Source: Echinarachnius parma
Lineage: Eukaryota; Echinodermata; Echinoidea; Clypeasteroida; Echinarachniidae
Direction: 5' to 3'
Assembly: GCA_037951105.1 (NCBI GenBank)
Contig: JBAMJV010003121.1
Span: 357,865 to 421,864 of the forward strand
DNA: 64,000 bases
In this document: positions 23,801-30,700 of the stretch, piece by piece
How positions within the stretch are numbered: position 1 is the first letter of the stretch
How the letters are laid out: each line of letters starts with the position of its first letter
Notes under the pieces: generated by a model
Databases searched by the model: none
What the model saw: the letters and a program-made list of their open reading frames with translations, nothing else
Told to the model about the DNA's origin: nothing
Position numbers and translations under genes: made by a program

Positions 23801-24007
23801 TATGTTAAACAGTCATGTATTGATTATTTTAGATGTTTACGGTACCACATACTGTGCCTTGAAATAATAATCTGCAAGGATAATATGTACTAACTATTCA
23901 TTATCCTATTCCCTTTTAAAAAAACTAATTTTTAGATTAAAGAGCTGACTGAAACATCAGGAGACGGGTCATCGTATGAAGAGAAGAATAGAGTACAGAA
24001 GCCATGA
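2642..24007 (+). CDS. Coiled-coil protein, 3' part of gene (six exons in window)
   Basis: Exons 2642-2824, 3266-3424, 8608-8763, 10901-11090, 11642-11793 and 23936-24007 all have AG acceptors and GT donors and join in frame (phases 0,0,0,1,0) to a TGA stop. The joined product has about 270 residues in the window, rich in Glu, Lys, Gln, Leu and Arg with heptad-like spacing, so a long rod-like coiled coil is likely. Breaks in the helix are a Ser/Pro/Asn stretch at the end of the third exon (SPMMNGPSKLNGEK) and a Gly/Ser/Pro stretch at the start of the fifth (EDRSRGSSPTGQS). The C-terminus is short and polar (EEKNRVQKP). No catalytic or membrane segment is visible. The 5' end lies upstream of the window. 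I do not recognise the family; cytoskeletal, centrosomal or Golgi scaffold roles would be typical of such proteins, but nothing here decides. Direct splicing of the fifth exon to the next gene at 24524 would hit a stop within a few codons, so the two genes are separate. Confidence 0.75.
2999..3058. repeat. Short tandem repeat with TGACCTTGA words
   Basis: About two and a half copies of a 21-24 bp unit read CTGACCTTGACCTTGCCTGT. The reverse complement of TGACCTTGA is TCAAGGTCA, the extended half-site bound by ERR/SF-1 type nuclear receptors. It lies in an intron. Confidence 0.6.
3061..3116 (+). pseudogene. Decayed partial copy of the coiled-coil exon at 2642
   Basis: GAAGCTGCCTCACAGAGCAT and GGAAGAGCTGCAGATAAATA match the 3' part of the exon at 2642-2824 (around CTCCCAGAGCATGGAGGAGC). 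A base gain shifts the frame and AAATAA introduces a stop. It lies 240 bases after the real exon. Confidence 0.6.
3266..3424 (+). CDS. Coiled-coil gene, second visible exon
   Basis: This exon has 53 codons in phase 0, with acceptor TGCAG and donor GTAAGA. It is strongly helical with Leu/Ile at heptad positions (VELYVENIRKLSEE, then TENEELKVENQRLKQE). The intron after it opens with an ATG/GAT-rich microsatellite. Confidence 0.8.
3425..3850. repeat. ATG/GAT-rich microsatellite
   Basis: Degenerate GAT/ATG trinucleotides produce long Asp/Met/His frames on both strands. Not coding. Confidence 0.8.
4350..4725. repeat. Interspersed repeat with ACTTGCCC/GGGCAAGT words
   Basis: It starts at CTCCACACTAAC and contains several ACTTGCCC and GGGCAAGT words in both orientations, ending GGGCAAGTGCTAGT. 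A related copy is at 28690-28955, so this is a dispersed family. It is preceded at 4267-4350 by sequence like the minisatellite unit at 31236. Confidence 0.7.
5040..5280. repeat. Degenerate (TG)n microsatellite
   Basis: GTGTGT runs are interrupted by TTTG and TATG. Confidence 0.9.
5540..7895. repeat. 1.2 kb tandem duplication in an intron
   Basis: Unit 1 (about 5540-6703) and unit 2 (about 6704-7895) both begin CCCTAGTGTGTGAGTTC and end ATTTAGCTTCCCTGAATAT. They differ by small indels (for example an extra GACTATCTGTAAT in unit 2), but the stretch 6216-6680 is almost identical to 7404-7870. Identical 69-codon open frames on the - strand (6339-6548 and 7526-7735) are a by-product and carry no recognisable domain. 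Confidence 0.85.
7936..8245. repeat. Tandem pair with poly-C tracts
   Basis: Two units of about 150 bp (7939-8088 and 8106-8240) share ATTCCAGAAGAGGTTTTGAT, AGAAAGCCGGAAG followed by 12-17 C, and GAATGTAAAACAAATTCAG. Confidence 0.75.
8391..8532 (+). pseudogene. Decayed copy of coiled-coil exon 8608-8763
   Basis: After TTTTATAG comes GAGGGTTTCAATGATCTTAC, which aligns over about 140 bases with the real exon (EGFNDLTKGTVSEALAF against EGFDDLAKGTVSEALAY). Indels then shift the frame, TAG appears at the position of the real AACGCAGCTA, and no GT donor of good quality remains. The acceptor AG is kept. Confidence 0.85.
8608..8763 (+). CDS. Coiled-coil gene, third visible exon
   Basis: This exon has 52 codons in phase 0, with acceptor TTTACAG and donor GTAAGA. 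It starts EGFDDLAKGTVSEALAYFLV, a less charged amphipathic stretch, followed by a coiled-coil run and a Pro/Asn/Ser linker. A stop-containing copy of the same exon lies about 220 bases upstream (8391-8532). Confidence 0.8.
8813..9204 (+). mobile_element. MITE family A copy (AAAGGGACTTAGTAAC)
   Basis: This copy of about 392 bp runs from AAAGGGACTTAGTAACATTG to GTTACTAGATCCCTTT. The outer ends form imperfect terminal inverted repeats (AAAGGGAYYTAGTAAC). No transposase frame is present. Other copies are listed separately. Confidence 0.8.
10240..10310 (+). pseudogene. Oldest decayed copy of coiled-coil exon 10901
   Basis: AGTCCAGAGGGTAAAGGAGT and AAGGAGTTAAAGGTGGAGCT match the middle of the exon (ATCCAGAGAGTGAAAGAGCT, GAACTCAAGATG). 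Only the core is left and no splice sites are visible. Confidence 0.5.
10692..10850 (+). pseudogene. Decayed copy of coiled-coil exon 10901-11090
   Basis: GCTGATAAGTTGCTACTCAT begins the copy. A deletion in the AAGTCGGAGAAGGAG region shifts the frame, but GCCGGCAACAAGTCCAGAGA keeps strong identity. The 3' part has become an array of GGAGCTGAAG/GGAGCTAAAG words, and a TAG ends the shifted frame near 10850. Confidence 0.8.
10901..11090 (+). CDS. Coiled-coil gene, fourth visible exon
   Basis: This exon is 190 nt, with acceptor CTCAAAG and donor GTGAGG, leaving one base (phase 1) that completes a Glu codon with the next exon. It opens with a small internal repeat, ADKLADKLLLIKSEKEK, and continues as a classic coiled coil (RVKELELELKMLKTRLDK). 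Two decayed copies precede it at about 10240-10310 and 10692-10850. Confidence 0.8.
11468..11560 (+). mobile_element. tRNA-derived SINE head
   Basis: GCTCAGTCAGTAGAGC resembles a pol III A box region and GGGTTCGAATC is a B box. The acceptor stem does not pair properly, so this is not a working tRNA. A related tail (CCCATTTCTCTTTG) follows the similar sequence near 2380. Confidence 0.7.
11642..11793 (+). CDS. Coiled-coil gene, fifth visible exon
   Basis: This exon is 152 nt, entered in phase 1 and left in phase 0, with acceptor CAACAG and donor GTGAGG. It encodes a Ser/Pro/Gln-rich linker (RGSSPTGQSNDPSAQ) followed by a helical run (RETKRKLEQELMTMKYRM). A 12.1 kb intron follows. Confidence 0.8.
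11905..11958. repeat. Short foldback
   Basis: TACATTTCTATCAATCTTGA is followed by its near reverse complement around ATATTATGACTCA. The stem is about 25 bp. Confidence 0.8.
12162..12344. mobile_element. MITE with TACAGTCAAACCTGT ends
   Basis: The ends TACAGTCAAACCTGTCTTAG and GTTTGACTGTA are inverted; the interior has GGCCACCTGT/GGTGGCCAC words. A second copy lies at 35153-35338 and a fragment at 22295-22362. The outermost TA fits a Tc1/mariner-type target. Confidence 0.7.
13522..13613. mobile_element. Foldback element, about 92 bp
   Basis: GCCCACGACTTGGCAT and ATGCCAAGTCGTGGGC are perfect inverted ends; the inner part (AGAACCGATGC / GCATCAGTTCT) pairs too. Confidence 0.85.
14011..14556. 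mobile_element. MITE interrupted by a family A MITE
   Basis: Outer ends CAGTGAAACGGTTCCTC and GAGGTTCCACTG are inverted. The inner block 14098-14461 is a complete family A copy, so the outer element is older. Confidence 0.65.
14098..14461 (+). mobile_element. MITE family A copy, nested
   Basis: It runs AAAGGGACTTAGTAACATTG to GTTACTAGATCCCTTT, flanked by TTAA-like bases on both sides. Confidence 0.8.
14691..15372. mobile_element. Non-autonomous DNA element, hAT-like target site
   Basis: Ends TAATCTCCAGAATTTTCTGC and GCGGAAGATTCTGGAGATTA are inverted. Flanks TTATATCC (left) and ATATATCC (right) look like an 8-bp target duplication with one change, which would fit hAT elements. Inside, 14967-15097 is a second inverted pair (CTAGACAACTCACC / GGTGAGTTGTCTAG), probably a nested insertion. 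Confidence 0.6.
15915..16340. repeat. Recurrent GTCACACACGTGACC word
   Basis: Near-palindromic 14-15-mers occur at about 15917, 15940, 16144 and 16324 (GTCACACATGTGACC, GTCACACACGTGACC twice, GTCACACACATGACC). Two contain the CACGTG E-box. They sit in an AT-rich intron. Confidence 0.7.
17344..17735 (+). mobile_element. MITE family A copy
   Basis: Full length, from AAAGGGACTTAGTAACATTG to GTTACTAGATCCCTTT. It contains a 93-codon - strand frame that is not conserved as a protein in other copies. Confidence 0.8.
17878..18052. mobile_element. MITE with GCAGAAAGAGATACAATC ends
   Basis: Inverted ends GGGCCCCGTCGCAGAAAG and TTTCTGCAATAGGGCCC surround smaller inverted words (CAATTGTAAGTTAC). A second copy is at 34895-35062. 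Confidence 0.75.
18564..18582 (+). CDS. Possible alternative first exon, MDSDEE
   Basis: The sequence CAAAATGG gives an ATG in a good context (A at -3, G at +4). It is followed by DSDEE codons and a GTAAAA donor in phase 0, which would splice in frame to the exon at 23936 to give a very short acidic peptide. No other exon is known to connect here and the open stretch is tiny, so chance is a serious alternative. Confidence 0.15.
18801..19074. mobile_element. MITE with TATGTGACC ends
   Basis: TATGTGACCGGCTATTGCAA and the inverse of TTTTGCTATATAGCGGGTCA form long terminal inverted repeats including GCACTTGTCGG. The flanking TA bases suggest a TA target. Confidence 0.8.
20077..20480. repeat. Degenerate minisatellite, about 65-85 bp unit
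   Basis: Five or six units share TTGATCAGGTGAATTGAGAC, TAGAACGAGGGGAG and GCTTGGGGTG, increasingly diverged toward the 3' end (ATTTTAGACTAG, GGTCTAGAAGA). Confidence 0.75.
21379..21616. mobile_element. MITE with GGGTGGAATTCACAAAGGAG ends
   Basis: Nearly perfect inverted ends (GGGTGGAATTCACAAAGGAG / CTCCTTTGTGAATTCCACCC), with inner arms around CATGGTTTGACAATGGTTTA, so most of the 238 bp can fold. Confidence 0.85.
23936..24007 (+). CDS. Coiled-coil gene, probable last exon with stop
   Basis: The acceptor TTTTTAG is followed by 23 codons (IKELTETSGDGSSYEEK, then NRVQKP) and TGA. Its phase-0 entry fits the phase-0 end of the exon at 11793, and the first residues continue the heptad pattern. 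The stop codon at 24005-24007 lies inside the left arm of a large palindrome that begins at 24004. Because the exon is short and far from the previous one, it is less certain than the others. Confidence 0.55.
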   Translation: MKELTETSGDGSSYEEKNRVQKP

Positions 24008-24368
24008 CGTCATAAAAACACTTTTTTAGAATTTTCAAATTTGGACTTCATTTTCAGAAAGAGCATAACTAATAATGTCCAAATACCGAAAATCAAAGGA
24101 ATAGGTTACGTATTGGCTGAGATATGCCCATCCGAATGAATTTTACTTCAATGGGCAATCAGTGTTATAATGCACTGGTTCCTAAATTTAGGAACCAGTG
24201 CACTATAACACTGATTGCCCATTGACCAAAAAATCATTCAGATGGGCATATCTCGGCCAATACGTAACCTATTCCTTTGATTTTCGGTATTTGGACATTA
24301 TTTGTTATGTTCTTTCTGAAAATGAAGTCCAAATTTGAAAATTCAAAAAAAAATGTTTATGACATCAT
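24004..24368. repeat. Large near-perfect palindrome (foldback)
   Basis: The centre lies between 24186 and 24187 (GGTTCCTAAA/TTTAGGAACC). Arms of about 180 bases pair with few mismatches, from ATGACGTCATAAA on the left to TTTATGACATCAT on the right. It includes CCAAATACCGAAAATCAAAG on the left with its inverse on the right. The left arm contains the TGA of the upstream coding exon. Confidence 0.9.
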
Positions 24369-24523
24369 TTATGACATCACACTTCACCACTCTATAGTCA
24401 TATGTAGCATAATTCGATATATAAGGAATTTAACTGTGTTTTCTCCTGGAAATCTAAACACTCTACCCTTTTCCATCTCTTCAGTACACCATTATGAAAT
24501 CCATATTTTTAATACCATTACAG

Positions 24524-24740
24524 CAAATGCAGGGATACTGAAGCCAAAAGTAAAGAGTGCCCCCCAAGTGGCTGGCGTGCGGAGTGACGACCTCTTGCAC
24601 TATGTGCCGGACGAGGAAGGACTGTTCCATTGCGTCGACGGGTCGGACAAGATTCCCATGAGCAGTGTGAATGACGAGTACTGCGACTGTCCCTCCGACG
24701 GCTCCGACGAGCCGGGAACGGACGCCTGCCCAAATGGGAG
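24524..24740 (+). CDS. PRKCSH-like: PRKCSH-like, LDLa module 1 exon
   Basis: The acceptor ATTACAG is followed by 217 nt and the donor GTTAGT. The exon encodes a linker (KPKVKSAPQVAGVRSDD) and the first LDLa-type module, with HCVDGSDKIP, VNDEYCDC and DGSDEP. An upstream exon supplies the first base of the first codon. Confidence 0.85.
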
Positions 24741-27700
24741 GTTAGTGGCCCTCATACATGTACATGTATACATTATCATTCTGTTGTGTGTCGTACGCAG
24801 TGCATAGACAATACATGGTTGGTGTTTGTTCATCGACTTCTGACACATGTATTTTCCATGTTTACTACATGTAGCATGCAAATGGTTATATTATATTTGC
24901 TAGTATGACCATTTACATTGTAGATGTGGTAAGTGGTTTACATTGGTAACAAAAGAGTCCCACCCGGACAATCTCTAACCTATTTAAAACTAGTCTAGGA
25001 AAATACTTGAACTGACGTCTATAGAGAAGAGAATGCATGTAATACCAAAATCATAACATCTCCAATAGGTTAAAGATGAAAATTTAAGTATATAAACCTT
25101 CCTCAACTTTTGATTCCCAGATTCTACTGTGACCTTGAAGACAAATTCTTGCCATCGGGAAAGGTAAACGATGGGATCTGTGACTGTTGTGATGGCAGTG
25201 ATGAGCGAAAGACCAGCCTCGCGGCTCACAAAGTTGAAGGTAAGATATATATTTCCAAAAAATGTTTGGCTTTCTTTTGTCCTCTAAATATGAATAATTT
25301 TGTGGTGGTCTTCAGTTCACATCATCTTCAAACTCTACAATTGTGGATTTGATAACTCTGCAGTAGTTGTAACACAAACAGAGATAAAAAGAAGATTGTC
25401 GATATTAAATTACAGGGGAAGGTGAGTTAGCTCAGTTGGGAGCGCGTCTGGCTTAGACACGAGAGATCCCCGGTTCGATCCCCACCATCGGACAATGCGT
25501 CTTTTATCACGCAATAAATTTGAGCTAACTCTCGTTGTGTGTCATCGGGCTCCCCCGTGTTTCCTATGCAGTAAAGGATTCACTCAAAACACTCCGTCCC
25601 TCGGATAGGACGATAAATGGAGGTCCCGTATATGAGACAGTCACACCTCATATACGTCAATAACCTAGTCTACTTCTCGAAAAGAGTAGGGTGTTAACCC
25701 GGTTGACTAGTATCAAAATCCTGCACATCACAACCAAATTAATATAATAATTAGTGTGTGCACCCGTCCGGTTGGCTCCTTCATTGTGGCGTTGGACAGT
25801 ACTAAGAAGAAGAAGAAGTAATTGAAGTCTCTTGCAAAGTTACATTTAGAACCATTTAACAACCTTATTCGTTATAAAATAATGCCATCAAGAATATCTT
25901 TTTAGTTTGTGTTTCTTATGTTTTTTCATGCAGCGATGATTTGATACATTTTGTTGTCACTCTGTATAAGTATACCATGATGCAGGTTTTCCATTCAGCG
26001 ATATAATCCAGCATGCACTGTGCAGAGATGTATTCAGCAGTAATAATAATAAATAATAATCTTATATATAGTGCTAAATACATAAATGTTTCATAGCGCT
26101 TTACACTATTATTACCCCCGTCATAGGATACAATGCTAACCAGCACACATTGTGTGCACCATCTCCACTCCCTGGGGAGCATTCCATCCAGCGCTCATGG
26201 GCTCAAGAAGATCATTAACATAAAGACTTTCACCTCCTACCGGTCCCCATTTTATACATGTCACAGGTCCTATTTGAACCTGGCCCCAGTTCGGGTTTTC
26301 AATATTTATACAGGAGATTATTTACTCAAATAAATCAAAAAGGGACAAAAGTGTATACGATTAATTATCTTAGCCTTAAAGGTAGACTAAAACGTTTTAA
26401 TCATAAAAATAAAAGGTCATCAAGCATGAATCAAACAATCATATATATAACAACTATTATAAGCAGTGAATTAACTCTAATTCAACCTAACTTAAAATAT
26501 CAACTTATATGAATCAGATCAAAAGCTATTCACCTTAACCTATACAATCAACTATATAACTTTAAATCTAAAGTTATTTGACTAAATATCACCAAGGGTT
26601 TTCCTAACTTATACAAGTAAATGGGCTTCTATAAATGTATCTTGGTTGTCTTGGTTGTCTTGGATTCCACTCGGGGAGAGCAAAGATATACCGAGGGAGC
26701 AGGGAACCTGAAACAAGAAACAAGACAAGGAGAACTTCTTAGCCGCTGTGGTGAGTTCTGGAGGAATTCACAAACACGTCTGTTCTCCTCGCTAGCAATA
26801 TGCATCTCCGCTATATTAAACTAATATTAGGACTTACTAAAAGTAACATTTCAAACAATCTTTATAAATCATTATATTACAAGTAGAGAAAGAGAGAAAG
26901 ATAACCCAACCATGAGTTCGGAAAGAGAGAGACATGAAGAGAGAGAAAGAGAGATAGAGACATAGTGTAAAGAGTAGCCAAAGTCTTCAAACAAACTCCT
27001 ACTTAAAGGTTCTTCTAACGTTAAAGGGCAACAACTTCCTAAACACAAAGAATAGTTTGTATGTACATGTTTACACGTAGGCTACTAGTCTCACTCATTC
27101 AATCCAGCCTACTTAATCTCTAAATCAATGAGGCTATAATAATCAGGCACAACTAAAGTGCTGGTATGTACATCGCACTCTTAACAAGTTGCATATAACT
27201 TCAATGTATGTGAATATCCAAAGTATAATTTTGAGTATATTATGTTTCACATAAGACATATAGAAATGCCTAATAATAGTTGCAATTATCAAATTAAACC
27301 AGTTTCTCTATAAACGTTCATATCAAATGGCATCATGTAAGTGTTATGCCATATCGATCTTTATTATCATAATTATTCTCATAAAACATAAATGTGTTAG
27401 TATTACATGCAAGTTATGGTTTTGCGAGTATTGTTCAGCGTCGGTTTATTATAAACCATTGGAGCTCATGAAATATCACTGCCACAGGATTAGAGCTCTT
27501 TAAACCTGTTTGACCTGGGTGATACTTCGCAATTTGGATTTATCATATAACATAATCACAATATAACTTCAATTATTCTTCTAATAATTTCCATTAAAAG
27601 TTAGCACCACGTGCAGCGTAACCATACTGAACAAAGAGCGCATAACCATGTGTACAATACAATGGGTTAGATACAATTTAGTTTACAAGGAGATGGAAAA

Positions 27701-30700
27701 GGTATTCCTCCAACTAAATCAACTCATTTAATACTTGTGTATGAATCAACTAAATTGTAAGCTTAATTGATCATATAAATATTCTAAAAGAAAGCAATGT
27801 GCAAGAAAACTATGACACAGATAGACTACTAAATATAAAGATGGATGTTGCTTACCTGAAACAAGAAACAAGACAAGGAGAACTTCTTAGCCGCTGTGGT
27901 GAGTTCTGGAGGAATTCACAAACACGTCTGTTCTCCTCGCTAGCAATATGCATCTCAGCTCCTACTTGTAACTAAACCAAGCTAACAGGAGGTGAGATGC
28001 CTTGTTATCTTATTTCAAGTCAACATCAATGAATCACCATTTAGCACACACAAAGGCTTTGTTTCCCATTAATCTTAAAGCACAGTGCACATTAAATAAA
28101 TCCCTATATGGCTACCAGTAACTGTTATAAATGTCGATATATAAGTACCATGTATGGTCTACATGCAAAATGACATTCTTTTGTACCAAGGAACTGCATA
28201 CTCTATAAAACTTAAATAGAGACATAAAATGTGTACTTAATCTTACATTACCTAAACTACAGGGTCTGACATACACCTGGGTAGAGAGCAGCAGTAGTGG
28301 ATAAATTGTCTTGCCGAAGGACAAACGCGGTGGGGCAGGGTTCGAACTCTGGATCTCACGATTGGAAAGCGCGCGCTCTACCAATCTTGCCACACCACAT
28401 CCACATCCATAGTATAACAAATAGACAGTAGTTATAGACGTGAGAAGGCATTTAACTGTTTTGAAATTTTGCCTGATGTGTTTTGCAGCCATAGCCTGAT
28501 GTCTGCTTTTTTTTTTGTAACTCAGGTTTTCCGTTCAGTGATATTATCCATCACGCGCCGTGCATCGACCTGTGCAGCAACATAGCAGATAGACGGGTGG
28601 AGGAGAAGAGGGTGCGTCATATAGGACAACGACTCAAGCAGCAGTACATTGCAAGTGCCAAGGGGCATGTCAGGGGAGAGGTAAGACAAGTCTCCACACT
28701 AACATTTTTCTCCACTTGCCCATTCGGGCGAGCAGAATGATAACTTTTCAACTTTTACTTGCCCAAACAGAAAACCTACTTGCCCACTTACTTCTAGATG
28801 AGATTATAATAAAGGAATAACATAATTCTCTGGTGGTTGACCAATAATTTAATAATCGGGCAACCAAACTAGGCCAATTATGAAATTTACTTGCCCGACA
28901 TACATTTTTACTTGCCCCGGCAATAGGGCAAGTGCTAGTGTCGAGCCCTGGGTTAGATAAATGTAACTGGATAGCACAATCCTGCACTTGTCAGGAAAAA
29001 ATCAAAAAGGTTGTCAGTTTGTCCAACCAGGAGGGTGTTTCACAAGGATCCTAAGTTGAACTTAGCTCTATTTTGGACTTAAAAAGTATGGAAAGCCATT
29101 AGTTTCTTTGAAAATTGTTTTTAAATTCCTTTTCCAAAGACAGAAAATGTTGATTCAAATCGTTATTATTTTCTATTATCAGGGAGAATTCATGTTCTTG
29201 ATGCAACATTTATGAAAAGAGTAATATTCTTGCTTTTTTGCTTTTGAAAATATTCATATTCTAAAGCAACACATGGCTTTCCATAATTGTTAGGTCCAAC
29301 TTAGCGTTAAGTTCAACTTAGGATATTTATGAAACACCCCCCCAGAAATGTTTGTCCTTTTGGGGAGGTGAGTGAGCTCAATTGTGAGTGTGTCTGGCTG
29401 AGACCCTCGCGGACGCGTTTCTAATCCCACCATTGGACAAGAAGTCTTCTACAATGCATATAATCTTGGCTTACACAATTTGGTGAAAAATACACCCTGC
29501 TTCCTTTACAGGAGAGGATTCATGGTAAAACATGCTATCCCTTGAATAGGACGTTAAATGGAGGTCCTGTGTATGAGACGGTCACATCTCTGACACGCAC
29601 CCCAACGAGAACCTAGTCTACATCTTAAAAACAGTAGAGTGTTGACCCAGTTATTTGGTAACCCTGCACTTGACAACCAAAATAGTGCAAGAATCTTCGG
29701 AATTGGTGGGGGCGGTAACTACGTTACCTGCAAACCTGTAACAGGTAGCCTGGTTTGAATGCTCCCCAGAGAGTGGAAAGCATGCACATTATGTGCAGGT
29801 TGTGTCATATGATGTCTTTGCGAAGTACGTAGGGATGTTTATCCGTATTATTAAGGGTCTTATAAATAAAAATGTAATGTTTATTGTGTAATATTAGTGG
29901 GTTCAGTACAGCTCACATCCTATATATATAAATAGTGAGAAACATTTTATTGATTCAATCGTCTTGTTTTCCACTTTCCTAACTAGATGTACGGCAAGCA
30001 AGGCGAGTTCTATCAGTTGAGCAAGGAGTGTTACGATTATGCCGATTTCAGCGCTGTCTATAAGGTATGCCTCTGGCAACAGATCGAACAGACACAGAAG
30101 GGTCACATGTTCCGGATCGGACGCAAGGGCACGTGGGACCTGGGCCGGGCCGACGGGAAACAGGTCCTGGTCATGGGGGAGGGAGACAAGAGAGGGTGCC
30201 CTGGTGGATCCCGGAGAGCAGAGGTGAGTAAAAAAATAATAACTTGTAGATTGTTGATTTGATTTCATTTATCTGATTGTGAAATTGGTAGGTAAAAGAA
30301 TTGTATTTTTTGTACATAATCAATCAGCTATTTGGGACTTGATGTTCCGAACATCAGAGATCCTCAGAAGGTGAACTCAGAAGTCGTCTAGTCTAGACCA
30401 AAATAGTAGTCCAAGAGGAATTTGACTGCGTACAAATTAAATTCTTTGATCTAATAACTTGTATAATAGATGAGAGAATCAACAGAAAGCCTATAAGATA
30501 CAGAATAGGCATTAAAAAGAAAAAAACAAAAACATATTGTGTGAATATATATATGTCGACATTGGATAAAAGACATGCAGACATGGTATGTCTTGGTATG
30601 ACATAACTAAATTATCTCTAAAGCAAAAAAAGAAAGTTTCACTTGAGATATGAATGTTATGTCTTTTTATTTGTGCTTATTTCTCTTCCATAATTACAGA

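Larger units (their letters stand above)
11794..23935 (+). other. 12.1 kb intron of the coiled-coil gene
   Basis: No exon with acceptable phase and coding character was found apart from the weak candidate at 18564. The content is MITEs, foldbacks, the minisatellite at 20077, a (GA)n tract at 22850-22872 and unassigned AT-rich DNA. An alternative reading is that this interval is intergenic and the exon at 23936 belongs elsewhere. Confidence 0.5.

Noticed and set aside
24277..24807. 176-codon frame as a single exon of the PRKCSH-like gene
   Set aside because: Its first 80 codons lie in the palindrome arm and in an intron with a clear acceptor at 24522; only 24524-24740 is coding.
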